Assembly (NCBI GenBank): GCA_002471345.1
Contig: DKPS01000232.1
Coordinates: 18,099-82,098, forward strand
Direction of reading: 5' to 3'
Source: Saprospiraceae bacterium UBA7328
GTDB lineage: Bacteria > Bacteroidota > Bacteroidia > Chitinophagales > Saprospiraceae
Length of the DNA: 64,000 nucleotides
Of the stretch, positions 36,293 through 45,660 are shown one piece after another (position 1 is the first letter of the stretch; each line of letters opens with the position of its first letter). The notes under the pieces are model-generated. The model had not been told where the DNA came from. It was given only the letters and a program-made list of their open reading frames with translations, and ran no database searches. The translations under genes were made by a program, and so were the position numbers.

Positions 36293-37195
36293 TCAGGTTT
36301 TAAAATATCCTAATTTTCCAAAAACTGATGCTGCTTCAGAATATGAAGCTGCTATCTTTTGAATCTCTGAAACGACCTTCACACACATTTCATCATTCAG
36401 TGTGTCTTTCCAAAATATACTAATATCCTCATCTAAGAAAGAAGGCCATTCTGTGTTGTTTGTATGAAATGTTCTCAACGTAGACATAGATGGATAAAAA
36501 ATATAAGACGGGTGAATTTGGGTTTTACTATATCCCAAATAAGCATTCATTGATTGAGCAGTTTCATATGGCTTATGGTATAATTGTTCATAAGACCAAA
36601 AAGGGATTCCTAATGTTTGTAAATCATATAAAGCCTTAATATTAGTTATGCTCCACATAGCTGCATACTTTATACTCATTTCAGACTGATCGTATTGTTT
36701 TAAGTCCACTTCTTTTAATGGATTCCTCTCTTTGAAAACACTCCAATGGGTCTCCCAATCAAAGTCTAAAAAGAATCGTGGTCGTTTCATCAAAGAGGCT
36801 ACAACAGACAAAGGGTGTCGAATTATGTAAATCAGTTTCTTTGCACTGATAGAAGCAAGTGCCGGCAGAGCATGATTCCATCTTATACATTTAAACCCAA
36901 TAATTTCAGAATTTCTCCAAATTGAATCTATTAACTCCTTCGGCTGATCTTCATCGCTTAAAAGATGGTTTCTTATTAACCAAGCATCTCTTTTCGATTT
37001 ACTAGATATGGCTTTTAAATGAGCCTGAAGGTCCATGGCCGTCAGGTCAGGGTTATACAAAGCCTCTTTGCTTTCTGCATAGACATTTGGGTGGTCTGGT
37101 TCAAACAGAATCAATCCTCCTATGGTCTTAGAAACAATATCAGAGACCCAAGTGGTCCCAGACCTACCAAATCCAGCAATAATGATGGGTTGCAA
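36293..37195 (-). CDS. Sulfotransferase (PAPS-dependent), first gene of the polysaccharide operon
   Basis: A 300-residue sulfotransferase-like protein with the P-loop-like 5'-PSB GFGRSGTTWVSDIV and the 3'-phosphate segment YIIRHPLSVVASLMKR. The start is TTG at 37195: a stop lies two codons upstream and no ATG is available. The gap to the flippase gene is 1 base. It is the third sulfotransferase in this 10-kb operon and resembles glycan rather than small-molecule sulfotransferases. Confidence 0.88.
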   Translation of the reverse strand: MQPIIIAGFGRSGTTWVSDIVSKTIGGLILFEPDHPNVYAESKEALYNPDLTAMDLQAHLKAISSKSKRDAWLIRNHLLSDEDQPKELIDSIWRNSEIIGFKCIRWNHALPALASISAKKLIYIIRHPLSVVASLMKRPRFFLDFDWETHWSVFKERNPLKEVDLKQYDQSEMSIKYAAMWSITNIKALYDLQTLGIPFWSYEQLYHKPYETAQSMNAYLGYSKTQIHPSYIFYPSMSTLRTFHTNNTEWPSFLDEDISIFWKDTLNDEMCVKVVSEIQKIAASYSEAASVFGKLGYFKT

Positions 37196-37220
37196 ACTTT
37201 ATTATAAAATTAATCAGAAA

Positions 37221-37228
37221 CAAAGATA
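37221..37228 (-). promoter_or_regulatory. Candidate -10 element of the sulfated-polysaccharide operon
   Basis: On the minus strand this reads TATCTTTG, an exact TAnnTTTG, and it lies 26 bases before the TTG start of the first operon gene. No TTG is found at the usual -33 distance, so the promoter may need an activator or an alternative sigma factor. Confidence 0.35.
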
Positions 37229-37354
37229 CTCCGTGGCAATTTGATAACTAATGATGCATTCCAAAATTTGACCACACTTTATAATGAGTACTTTTCTGGA
37301 GATATAGGGTGTAAAAGAGTGAATATGATGAAATGTTATGGTACAGGCATTTAT

Positions 37355-37362
37355 TACCTTTG
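37355..37362 (+). promoter_or_regulatory. Candidate -10 element of aroA
   Basis: TACCTTTG fits TAnnTTTG and lies 21 bases before the aroA ATG. The expected -33 TTG is not present. Confidence 0.3.
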
Positions 37363-37383
37363 GGCCTATAAAGAAAATGATTG

Positions 37384-38634
37384 ATGAGCGTTGTTCGAAT
37401 AAGTCACCCTACGAGTATTGTTAAAGGAAAAATCAGACTAGATGGGTCAAAAAGTATTAGTAATCGAGCTTTAATAATAAAAGCACTTTGTAAAGAAGAC
37501 TTCCCTATCCACCATATTTCTTCTTCAGATGACACTTCTACTATGAAAGATTTACTGAACAATGGAAAAGATATCTTTGATGTACATCATGCAGGTACAA
37601 CGTTTCGGTTTTTGACCTCTTTCTTAGCTGTTTCTCCAAGAAGACAATTGCTTACTGGATCGAGTAGAATGAAAGAAAGGCCAATTGGCCCTTTGGTAGA
37701 TGCACTTCGTGATCTTGGAGCTGATATAAGTTATTCTGAAAAAGAGGGGTATCCACCATTAAACATTGGACCTTTTGATAAAAAAAACTATATCTCCAAG
37801 ATAAAGGTAAAAGCAGATATTAGCAGTCAATACATAACCTCTCTTTTGTTAATAGCCCCTTCTCTTCCAAACGGACTTGAACTTTCGCTAGAAGGAGAGC
37901 TGGTCTCAGAGCCATATCTCAACATGACATTAACAACTCTGAGTGAGTTTGGAATCGAATACAAAAAGGGAAATGGTACAATCTCAATCCTCCCACAAGA
38001 ATACTCAGCGAAGGAATATACTGTAGAAGCAGATTGGTCAGCATGCTCATATTATTATTCTATTGCCGCTTTGAGCAAGGAGTGTAATATCCAACTTGAA
38101 GGCCTGTTTAGCGAAAGTATACAAGGAGACGCTAAAATCAAAGACATTGCTGAGCTCTATGGTGTAAAAAGTGAATTTGATAAAGATGGCGTATTACACA
38201 TTACTAAAAATGGTATCCATAACGACGAAGTTTATTATGATTTTATTAATCAACCGGATTTGGCACAGACCGTCGCTGTAATGAGTGCAGGAAAAGGAAT
38301 CCCTGCAGATTTCACAGGTCTAAAAACCTTAAGAATCAAAGAAACAGATCGCATATCAGCAATTCAAAAAGAGTTGCAAAAAGTATCATCTGATATGCCT
38401 TTTGGTAGAAATGAAAATGAGCAAGAACATTATGTAATTAGGGATAAGGCCGAGTTTAGTTCTGTTCCTCGGTTTTCTACATATAAAGATCATCGCATGG
38501 CAATGGCATTTGCTCCATTATCATTACTTCATGAAATAGAAATGGAAAACCCTGATGTCGTCAGTAAATCTTATCCTGCATTTTGGGAAGATTTGAAAAC
38601 GTTAGGATTCAAAATTGAAAATATTCACGAATAG
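37384..38634 (+). CDS. aroA: 3-phosphoshikimate 1-carboxyvinyltransferase (EPSP synthase)
   Basis: Joins PEP to shikimate-3-phosphate in aromatic amino acid synthesis. The protein is about 416 residues. Signatures are LDGSKSISNRALI near the start, HAGTTFRFLTSFLA, RPIGPLVDALRDLGADI, DISSQYITSLLLIAP, KETDRISAIQKELQK and the C-terminal YKDHRMAMAFAPL. LDGSKSISNR carries the Lys and Arg of the active site. The ATG at 37384 is preferred to the TTG just before it. It stands alone, with no other aro genes in view. Confidence 0.96.
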   Translation: MSVVRISHPTSIVKGKIRLDGSKSISNRALIIKALCKEDFPIHHISSSDDTSTMKDLLNNGKDIFDVHHAGTTFRFLTSFLAVSPRRQLLTGSSRMKERPIGPLVDALRDLGADISYSEKEGYPPLNIGPFDKKNYISKIKVKADISSQYITSLLLIAPSLPNGLELSLEGELVSEPYLNMTLTTLSEFGIEYKKGNGTISILPQEYSAKEYTVEADWSACSYYYSIAALSKECNIQLEGLFSESIQGDAKIKDIAELYGVKSEFDKDGVLHITKNGIHNDEVYYDFINQPDLAQTVAVMSAGKGIPADFTGLKTLRIKETDRISAIQKELQKVSSDMPFGRNENEQEHYVIRDKAEFSSVPRFSTYKDHRMAMAFAPLSLLHEIEMENPDVVSKSYPAFWEDLKTLGFKIENIHE

Positions 38635-38716
38635 AAAAGTCATAAATACCCTTTCGTGAGAACCTGACTCTTGATACCAGAAGAAAAATTCTCATTTTTG
38701 TATGCTATTGCTTTTT

Positions 38717-39706
38717 ATGCCACTACTTCAGTTTACAAATAAGGGAATCTATTGCGAGCAGGCAGATCTATATATTGATCCTTGGAAAAAAGTACCTAAA
38801 GCCTTAATTACTCATGCCCATAGTGATCATGCCAGATCTGGTCACAAATCATATCTTTGTACTCATGAAACACTCCCGATTCTAAAACTTAGACTAGGAA
38901 AACACATTCCTGCCTCAGGAATTGCATATGGAGAAACAATAATTGTAAATGGCGTAAAATTTTCATTTCATCCTGCTGGTCATATTATTGGTTCCGCCCA
39001 AATTAGAGCTGAATACAAAGGAGAAATTTGGGTTGCTTCAGGAGACTATAAAGTTGAGGACGATGGTATCAGTGCTGCATATGAACCTATCCTTTGTCAC
39101 CATTTCATTACTGAGTGTACATTTGGGTTGCCAATCTATAAATGGGACAAACAACAAAAGGTTTTTGATCAAATAAATAGTTGGTGGTCATCAAATGCTT
39201 CTGAAAAAACCACCTCAATAATAAAGGCATACTCTTTAGGTAAAGCGCAGAGGTTAATCCATAATGTAGATCAAAATATTGGCAAAATATTCACACACCC
39301 CGCTGTAGAAAAAGTTAATAACGCCTTCAGAGAAATCAACATCCCTATAGCAAAAACAATTCCTCTTTCTCCTAAAGTCACTTCAAAAGACTTAGAAGGC
39401 GCTCTGGTTATTTCGCCTTCTTCCTCCTCAGAATTACTCAATAATGCTAAATCAATAAGTGTTGCATCGGCATCGGGTTGGATGATGTCCAGAAAAAGAC
39501 GACGAAATGGAAATATTGATAGAGGGTTTGTTCTTTCTGATCATGTTGATTGGATAGGGTTACATGAGGCGATAAAAGCGTCAGGGGCATCACATATATA
39601 TCCTACACATGGTAATACCGTCACTTTCTCTAGATACCTAAAAGAACAAGGATATCAAACTGAAATCGTAAAAACCGAATACGCTGGGGAGATAGACATA
39701 GATTAA
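38717..39706 (+). CDS. Ligase-associated DNA exonuclease (metallo-beta-lactamase/beta-CASP family)
   Basis: A protein of about 329 residues with the metal motif THAHSDHARSG, then HPAGHIIGSAQIR, ASGDYKVEDDG and ITECTFGLPIYKW, with SDHVDWIGLHEAI and IYPTHGN in the beta-CASP half. This is the exonuclease member of the ligase-associated repair set. The ATG at 38717 gives MPLLQFTNKGIYC, the family start; the ATG at 38702 would add five hydrophobic residues. It precedes the ligase gene by 11 bases. Confidence 0.9.
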   Translation: MPLLQFTNKGIYCEQADLYIDPWKKVPKALITHAHSDHARSGHKSYLCTHETLPILKLRLGKHIPASGIAYGETIIVNGVKFSFHPAGHIIGSAQIRAEYKGEIWVASGDYKVEDDGISAAYEPILCHHFITECTFGLPIYKWDKQQKVFDQINSWWSSNASEKTTSIIKAYSLGKAQRLIHNVDQNIGKIFTHPAVEKVNNAFREINIPIAKTIPLSPKVTSKDLEGALVISPSSSSELLNNAKSISVASASGWMMSRKRRRNGNIDRGFVLSDHVDWIGLHEAIKASGASHIYPTHGNTVTFSRYLKEQGYQTEIVKTEYAGEIDID

Positions 39707-39717
39707 AGAAAAGTGTG

Positions 39718-41310
39718 ATGGAAAATTTTACAACACTTTTTTTTGAGTTAGACAGCACTGTAAGTGTAGATTCCAAAATTCTTTCAATAAACAATTATCT
39801 CAATAGGTCCACCCATAAAGATTCAATATGGGCAATTGCGCTGTTATTAGGAAAAGTACCAAAAAGAACGGCTACAACATTTGAACTTAGGACATGGAGA
39901 TGTGATGTTTCAGATACTCCAGATTGGCTTTTTGAAGAATCTCTAAAAATCACTGGAGATATATCAGAAACTATCGCAATACTTTTACCACAACCTCAGA
40001 AAACGTTGAAGATATCTTTATCTGAAGTAGTTTCTCAAATACTTTCTTTAAAGAACTCTAATGAACAAGAAAAAAAAGCAATTGTCTTTGATATATGGGA
40101 TACATTGAATCGTGATTCACGATATTTATTTAACAAAATACTCACGGGTAGTTTAAAAGAAATTTCATCAAACAAAATAATTATCAAAGCTCTGGCCAAG
40201 CACCTAAATGACCCTGAGACCATCATAAGTCATCGTCTTATGACCCCATGGAGTCCAGAAACAGTCACTTTTGAAAAGCTTCTAAAAACACCGGACAGTT
40301 CTGAAGCTCTTTCTAAACCTATTCCATTCTATTTGGCTCGTAGTTTAACTGTTAATATTGATGATCTTGGAAATACAAATGACTGGGCTGTTGAATATAA
40401 ATGGGATGGGCTACGAGGTCAACTCATTAAAAGGCAAGGAAAAGTTTTTCTATGGACTCGCAATGAAGAGTTGGTCACTGACCGATTTCCAGAATTCAAC
40501 TTGATAAAAAAATCAGAGAAAGACAATTTCGTTTTAGACGGAGAAATTTTAGGCTGGAAAGAGGACAAGAGCCTTCCTCTTTCTGCATTACAAAAAAGGT
40601 TTAAAAGAAAAACTTTAAACAAAAAGCTTCTATCGGATATACCCGTTGCTTTTATTGCTTATGACCTACTCGAGCATAATGGAAAAGACATAAGGCATCT
40701 ATCTTATGTAGAAAGAAGAAAGAAGTTGGGCATTCTAATAGCATCTTTTTCACCCAACTCTACCATACTTTTCTCTGATGAAATTAAATTTTCTTCGTGG
40801 ACTGGGCTTGAAAACATCCGTAGTAATGCTCGTGCTATTGGAGCCGAAGGGCTCATGATAAAAAAAATTAATAGTGCATACGGAATTGGTCGTGAAAATA
40901 GTGATTGGTGGAAGTGGAAATCAGATCCCTTCAATGTAGATGCCGTGTTATTATATGCTACTCGAGATAATAGTTTCCGCTCTAAAAATTTTTCCTCTTT
41001 TACTTTCGCTGTAAAACATAATGACAGGTTCGTTTCAATTACTAAAGCTAGTATTGGGCTTTCTGAGGAAGAGCTTATTGACATTTCTGCCTTTGTCAAA
41101 AAGAATACTATTGAATCTTTCGGGCCAGTAAAGTCTCTGAAGCCGGAACTAGTATTTGAACTATCCTTTGAGGGTATTTCTAAATCGACTAGACATAAAT
41201 CTGGTGTAATCATAAGACTTCCAAAAATCGAACGGTGGCGTAAAGACAAACATCCTCATGAAGTGAATACTTTAAGCGACCTTATAACAATGTTAGAACA
41301 CTATGGATAA
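39718..41310 (+). CDS. ATP-dependent DNA ligase (ligase-associated repair system)
   Basis: A protein of about 530 residues with an N-terminal helical DNA-binding region (about 1-190) and a catalytic core. The adenylated lysine is K228 in EYKWDGLRGQL. Later ligase motifs are FVLDGEILGWK, GAEGLMIKK, WWKWKSDPFNVDAVLLYA and, at the C-terminal OB fold, RLPKIERWRKDKHP. It seals nicks in double-stranded DNA and in these clusters supplements the NAD-dependent LigA. Its end overlaps the helicase gene by 8 bases. Confidence 0.94.
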   Translation: MENFTTLFFELDSTVSVDSKILSINNYLNRSTHKDSIWAIALLLGKVPKRTATTFELRTWRCDVSDTPDWLFEESLKITGDISETIAILLPQPQKTLKISLSEVVSQILSLKNSNEQEKKAIVFDIWDTLNRDSRYLFNKILTGSLKEISSNKIIIKALAKHLNDPETIISHRLMTPWSPETVTFEKLLKTPDSSEALSKPIPFYLARSLTVNIDDLGNTNDWAVEYKWDGLRGQLIKRQGKVFLWTRNEELVTDRFPEFNLIKKSEKDNFVLDGEILGWKEDKSLPLSALQKRFKRKTLNKKLLSDIPVAFIAYDLLEHNGKDIRHLSYVERRKKLGILIASFSPNSTILFSDEIKFSSWTGLENIRSNARAIGAEGLMIKKINSAYGIGRENSDWWKWKSDPFNVDAVLLYATRDNSFRSKNFSSFTFAVKHNDRFVSITKASIGLSEEELIDISAFVKKNTIESFGPVKSLKPELVFELSFEGISKSTRHKSGVIIRLPKIERWRKDKHPHEVNTLSDLITMLEHYG

Positions 41311-43771
41311 AAAGAGTGCCTTTCGAAAGAAAGTTTTAAAAGAAGGCACACATTGGTTTAAACAAAAACAATGGAAGCCATTTCCTTATCAATTAGCGGC
41401 CTGGAATCATATTCTTGATGGCAAATCTGGAATAATAAATGCGCCTACAGGAAGTGGAAAAACGTATTCGTGTGGAGTAGGTTTGTTACTCAAGGAGATT
41501 AATCTATTATGGGAAGGCGGACAACCTCGTACTGGTCTTAAAATTATATGGATTAGCCCTATTAGAGCTTTGACTAAAGAAATTCAATACTCTCTTGAAA
41601 ATGCCTGTGAGGGATTGGGTTTAGATTGGTCTGTGCAAATTAGATCCGGAGATACTTCCGCTAAAGTCAGAAAACAACAGCTTTCTCACCCTCCTGATGT
41701 TTTGATAACCACTCCAGAATCCATTCATGTGCTACTTGCCACAGCTCATTATTCTTCTTTTTTTAAAAACTTATCAGCTGTAGTGGCCGATGAGTGGCAT
41801 GAATTAATGGGATCAAAGAGGGGTGTGCAAACCGAGTTAGCCATATCTCGATTTAAAGGGCTAAATGAAAACCTTATGGTTTGGGGAATCTCGGCTACAA
41901 TTGGCAACCTTGAAGAGGCCGCCAAAGTTTTAATGGGCCCAACTGCGGCAAAAGAAGCAATTTTAGTCAAGTCGGGAATAAAAAAGACTATAGCATTAGA
42001 AACCATACTTCCTGATGAAATTGATAATTATCCATGGGCCGGGCATTTGGGACTAGAAATGTTGGACAAAGTGATTTCCATCATTTTAAAAAACAAATCC
42101 ACACTAATATTCACAAACACTAGAAGTCAATGTGAAATATGGTATCAAAGAATTTTAGATAAATGCATAGATTTGGCAGGCACTTTAGCAATGCATCATG
42201 GATCAATAAGTAAGGAAATCAGAGATTGGGTAGAAAATGCCATCCACAATGAAAAACTCAAAGCTGTGGTATGCACTTCAAGTCTAGATTTGGGAGTAGA
42301 TTTCAGACCAGTCGAAACTATAATTCAGATAGGCAGCCCTAAAGGAGTGTCGCGGTTTGTTCAAAGGGCTGGCCGAAGTGGCCATCAACCTAATGCAGTT
42401 AGCAAGATATATTTTCTGCCTACTCATTCTCTAGAAATTGTGGAAGGGGCCGCACTAAGAGAGGCTATTGTGAGGGGGGTTCATGAAGAAAGAATGCCCT
42501 ATATCAGGTCTTTTGATGTACTTATTCAATACCTCACCACTCTTGCCGTTTCGGAAGGTTTTATATCAAGAATAATAAAAAAGGAAATACTTACTACTCA
42601 TTGTTTTTCTTCAATGACCGATGAAGAGTGGAATTGGATAATAAGGTTTCTACAATATGGTGGATCCTCTCTTAAAGCATATGACGAATATCAAAAACTC
42701 GATTATGTTGATGGTATTTTCAAGGTTACAAACAAAAGAATAGCCCAACGCCACCGGCTGAACATTGGCACGATTGTAAGCAGTGTGTCTTTGTCTATTC
42801 ATTTCACAAATGGCAAAAGACTTGGCACTATAGAAGAGTGGTTTATCTCTTCATTGATGCCTGGAGATCACTTCTGGTTTGCGGGACAACCTTTGGAGCT
42901 AATAAGAGTAAAAGAGATGAGGGTCCAGGTAAGAAAGGGAAGTGTAAAAAAAGCTCGGGTTCCTACATGGGGCGGAGGAAGAATGCCTCTTTCTTCAATG
43001 CTTACCGACCTTATTAAGAAAAAACTCTACGACTATACCAAAGGAATTATCAATGAGGTAGAAATGCTCAAACTAGAAGGTCTGCTCTTAAAACAAGCAG
43101 AACGTTCTATTCTTCCAAAGGAAAATGAGTTCCTCATTGAATATTTTGAAACCAAATATGGGTTTCATTTAGTAATGTACCCTTTCGAAGGCATGGCGGT
43201 GCATGAAGGTATGGCGGCTCTTATTGCACAGAGACTTTCTCAAAAACTACCTATTAGCCTATCTATAGCTACTAATGACTATGGTTTTGAATTATTGGCT
43301 CCTTCCAAAATAGAAATTGAAAAGTACATCACTGATGACCTTTTTGCTACAGAAAACCTTTTTGAGGATATTCAAATGAGCATTAATGCCGTGGAATTGG
43401 GAAGAAGAAAGTTTAGAGATATCGCCAAAATAAGTGGATTGGTTTTTCAGGGGTTTCCTGGAAACATGAAGAAAGAAAGGCATTTACAATCCTCCTCTTC
43501 ACTTCTTTTTAATGTATTTCAAGATTTTGAACCTGATAACCTTCTCTTTCTTCAAACCCACGAAGAAGTAAGGACCTTCCAGTTAGAAGAAAGGCGACTA
43601 AGGCTTGCTTTAGATAAAATCAATCATCAGAAAAAGGTTCTAAGTAGACCTTCTGGCTTTACCCCTTTTGCCTTTCCTATTATTGTGGATACACTGAGAA
43701 GAGAGAAGGTTTCGTCTGAAAAATTAGAAGATCAGGTGATGGGGCTATTAGCAGGGATGGGCGATAAATGA
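41303..43771 (+). CDS. Lhr-like DEXH-box helicase (ligase-associated repair system)
   Basis: An 822-residue superfamily 2 helicase. Walker A is NAPTGSGKT (46-54), motif Ia is WISPIRALTKEI, the DExH box reads DEWH in VVADEWHELMGSKRG (Lhr-type proteins usually have this D-E-x-H), motif III is WGISATIGN, and motif VI is FVQRAGRSGHQP. Lhr winged-helix and C-terminal domains follow. It overlaps the ligase gene, consistent with joint function. With the exonuclease and PdeM it completes the four-member set. Confidence 0.94.
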   Translation: MDKKSAFRKKVLKEGTHWFKQKQWKPFPYQLAAWNHILDGKSGIINAPTGSGKTYSCGVGLLLKEINLLWEGGQPRTGLKIIWISPIRALTKEIQYSLENACEGLGLDWSVQIRSGDTSAKVRKQQLSHPPDVLITTPESIHVLLATAHYSSFFKNLSAVVADEWHELMGSKRGVQTELAISRFKGLNENLMVWGISATIGNLEEAAKVLMGPTAAKEAILVKSGIKKTIALETILPDEIDNYPWAGHLGLEMLDKVISIILKNKSTLIFTNTRSQCEIWYQRILDKCIDLAGTLAMHHGSISKEIRDWVENAIHNEKLKAVVCTSSLDLGVDFRPVETIIQIGSPKGVSRFVQRAGRSGHQPNAVSKIYFLPTHSLEIVEGAALREAIVRGVHEERMPYIRSFDVLIQYLTTLAVSEGFISRIIKKEILTTHCFSSMTDEEWNWIIRFLQYGGSSLKAYDEYQKLDYVDGIFKVTNKRIAQRHRLNIGTIVSSVSLSIHFTNGKRLGTIEEWFISSLMPGDHFWFAGQPLELIRVKEMRVQVRKGSVKKARVPTWGGGRMPLSSMLTDLIKKKLYDYTKGIINEVEMLKLEGLLLKQAERSILPKENEFLIEYFETKYGFHLVMYPFEGMAVHEGMAALIAQRLSQKLPISLSIATNDYGFELLAPSKIEIEKYITDDLFATENLFEDIQMSINAVELGRRKFRDIAKISGLVFQGFPGNMKKERHLQSSSSLLFNVFQDFEPDNLLFLQTHEEVRTFQLEERRLRLALDKINHQKKVLSRPSGFTPFAFPIIVDTLRREKVSSEKLEDQVMGLLAGMGDK

Positions 43772-43820
43772 TTGCGCATTCGTCATTTTTTGTAACTTAA
43801 CACACCTAAAACATATATTC

Positions 43821-44933
43821 ATGTCTACTCTAAATAGAAGAAATTGGTTAGGCCTGGTTGGTGCAGGAAGTGTTGCTTCGATTATAGACCCATCCCTTCC
43901 AAATGTGTCGCTTGGTTCTAAGGAAGTGATTTCTACTTATGACTATGCCAAGCTAAATAGTAATGAAAACCCATTAGGTCCATCACCCAAAGTAAGACAA
44001 GCCATTATTGATGCTTTTGATTATGGTTGTAGATATCCAAGTGCACAGATAAGAACGTTGGCTCAAAAAATAGCAGCGAAAGAAGGGGTTACTTCTGACC
44101 ATATTGTTATAACAGGGGGTTCTACTGAAGGATTAAAGGCAGCTGGCCTCACTTTCGGTCTTAATGGTGGTGAAATAATCACCTCTGATCCTGTTTATAG
44201 AAGTTTGAATTCATATGCTGAACAAGTTGGTGCATATATCAATATGGTCCCACTAGACGAAAACATGCAACAAGACCTCGGCGAGATGTCAAAAAGAATA
44301 ACCAATCGGACTTCGTTGGTCTTTCTATGTAATCCTCATAATCCTTCTGGTGCTTTGGTACCTAAGAATGATTTAAGAGAATTCTGTGATCAAGTTTCTA
44401 ATAAGACAATTCTATTTTCTGATGAAGCCTATTATGATTATATCACAGAAGAAGACTATCCTTCTATGGTTAATATGGTGAAAGAAGGCAAAAATGTCGT
44501 AGTGTCTCGTACATTTTCTAAAGTCTACGGATTAGCCGGTTTGAGAATAGGGTACTTGATTGCTCGTCCCGATTTAGCTGAAAGGATGAGAGCAAATGTA
44601 ATGGCACGAACTAATATTTTGGCTGTGTTTGCTGCATTGGCATGCTATGATGATCAAAAGTTTTATGATAATAGTATAAAGCTCAACGATGATGGTAAAA
44701 AACTAATCTACGCAACACTCAATGATCTAAATCTAAAATACATACCGTCTCATACTAATTTTGTCTTCTTTCACACAGGTCGACCAATTCAACAGCTGAA
44801 TACCGATATGCGAAAGAAAGGAGTTGCTGTGGGAAGGCCTTTTCCTCCTTTGCTAGATTGGTGCCGAATAAGTACCGGTCATTTGAACGATGTGAAAAAA
44901 TTCAATATGGCTCTCAAAGAAGTGATGGCATAA
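43821..44933 (+). CDS. Histidinol-phosphate-aminotransferase-like class I/II aminotransferase with twin-arginine-like N-terminus
   Basis: A 370-residue fold type I aminotransferase: LNSNENPLGPSPKVRQAI, ITGGSTEGLKAAGLTF, FLCNPHNPSGALVPKNDL, LFSDEAYYDYI, and the PLP lysine in SRTFSKVYGLAGLRIGYL. It resembles HisC, but the N-terminus reads NRRNWLGLVGAGSVASI, with R6-R7 followed by a short hydrophobic stretch, like a twin-arginine export signal. If exported, it would be an unusual periplasmic aminotransferase. Otherwise it is a cytoplasmic HisC-like enzyme with an extension. No his genes are nearby. Confidence 0.88.
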   Translation: MSTLNRRNWLGLVGAGSVASIIDPSLPNVSLGSKEVISTYDYAKLNSNENPLGPSPKVRQAIIDAFDYGCRYPSAQIRTLAQKIAAKEGVTSDHIVITGGSTEGLKAAGLTFGLNGGEIITSDPVYRSLNSYAEQVGAYINMVPLDENMQQDLGEMSKRITNRTSLVFLCNPHNPSGALVPKNDLREFCDQVSNKTILFSDEAYYDYITEEDYPSMVNMVKEGKNVVVSRTFSKVYGLAGLRIGYLIARPDLAERMRANVMARTNILAVFAALACYDDQKFYDNSIKLNDDGKKLIYATLNDLNLKYIPSHTNFVFFHTGRPIQQLNTDMRKKGVAVGRPFPPLLDWCRISTGHLNDVKKFNMALKEVMA

Positions 44934-44948
44934 ATATACCCACTCTTT

Positions 44949-45635
44949 TTAGCTGGATATAGACATAGCTATAAACCCAAAGTCTACATTAATATCGCTC
45001 TCTTTTTTTAATAGGTGAGAACAAATGTCAAGTGTGGCCCCTGTTGTCACAACATCGTCTATAAGAATTACATTATTGACACTTTTGGGTAGAGGTTTCT
45101 TGTTAATAAATGCCTTCATGACATTGGCATGCCTAGTAGACCGGTCCATTTTGGTTTGAGAGTCTGTATCCATCTTTTTTTCTAGAGCATCTTTGATCAA
45201 TGGTATACCTGTGCTCTCGCTTATTCCTTTGGCTATTATTTCCGCTTGATTGTATCCCCTTCTTCTCATTTTTTTGTAATGCAAGGGAACTGGTATAAGG
45301 GCATTGTATTTTTCTAGAGGTATTCTTTTACCTAAATACCGCCCCAATTCTAAGGCTATATGACTTTTTCCGCCGTATTTGATCTGGTGTAGAATGTTTT
45401 GAACCCCGCCTTTTTTAGAATACAAATAAAGACCGTAGAAGGAAATATTTTCTCCATAAATCAAAGGAAACCTATGTTCTAATAAGGCCCGACTTTCTCC
45501 TATATCAGAAAATCTTGGTATTTCTTTCCAACAAGAATGGCATAGTAAGTTGTCGTGCACAGGCTCGTGGTTACTGCATGCTATACACAGTTTGGGATAT
45601 AAGAGACCAGCTATGAGTTTAAGGTGCTTGAGCAT
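44949..45635 (-). CDS. comF: ComF family protein (zinc ribbon plus phosphoribosyltransferase domain)
   Basis: A protein of about 228 residues with a four-cysteine zinc ribbon at the N-terminus (C17-x2-C20, C32-x2-C35, in LCIACSNHEP and LCHSCWKEIP) and a type I PRTase-like domain with VILIDDVVTTGAT as the PRPP loop. KMRRRGYNQAEIIAKGIS is the typical ComF middle block. The family is linked to DNA uptake; in non-competent lineages the role is unclear. The ATG at 45635 is preferred to the TTG at 45650. A decayed second copy of its 5' part lies at 47225-47350. Confidence 0.9.
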   Translation of the reverse strand: MLKHLKLIAGLLYPKLCIACSNHEPVHDNLLCHSCWKEIPRFSDIGESRALLEHRFPLIYGENISFYGLYLYSKKGGVQNILHQIKYGGKSHIALELGRYLGKRIPLEKYNALIPVPLHYKKMRRRGYNQAEIIAKGISESTGIPLIKDALEKKMDTDSQTKMDRSTRHANVMKAFINKKPLPKSVNNVILIDDVVTTGATLDICSHLLKKESDINVDFGFIAMSISS

Positions 45636-45660
45636 TATTAGAGGCTTCAAATCATAATAT

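Noticed and set aside
40704-41249. 181-residue minus-strand open frame across the DNA ligase gene
   Set aside because: It lies antisense to a clearly conserved ligase core and its composition is that of a shadow frame.
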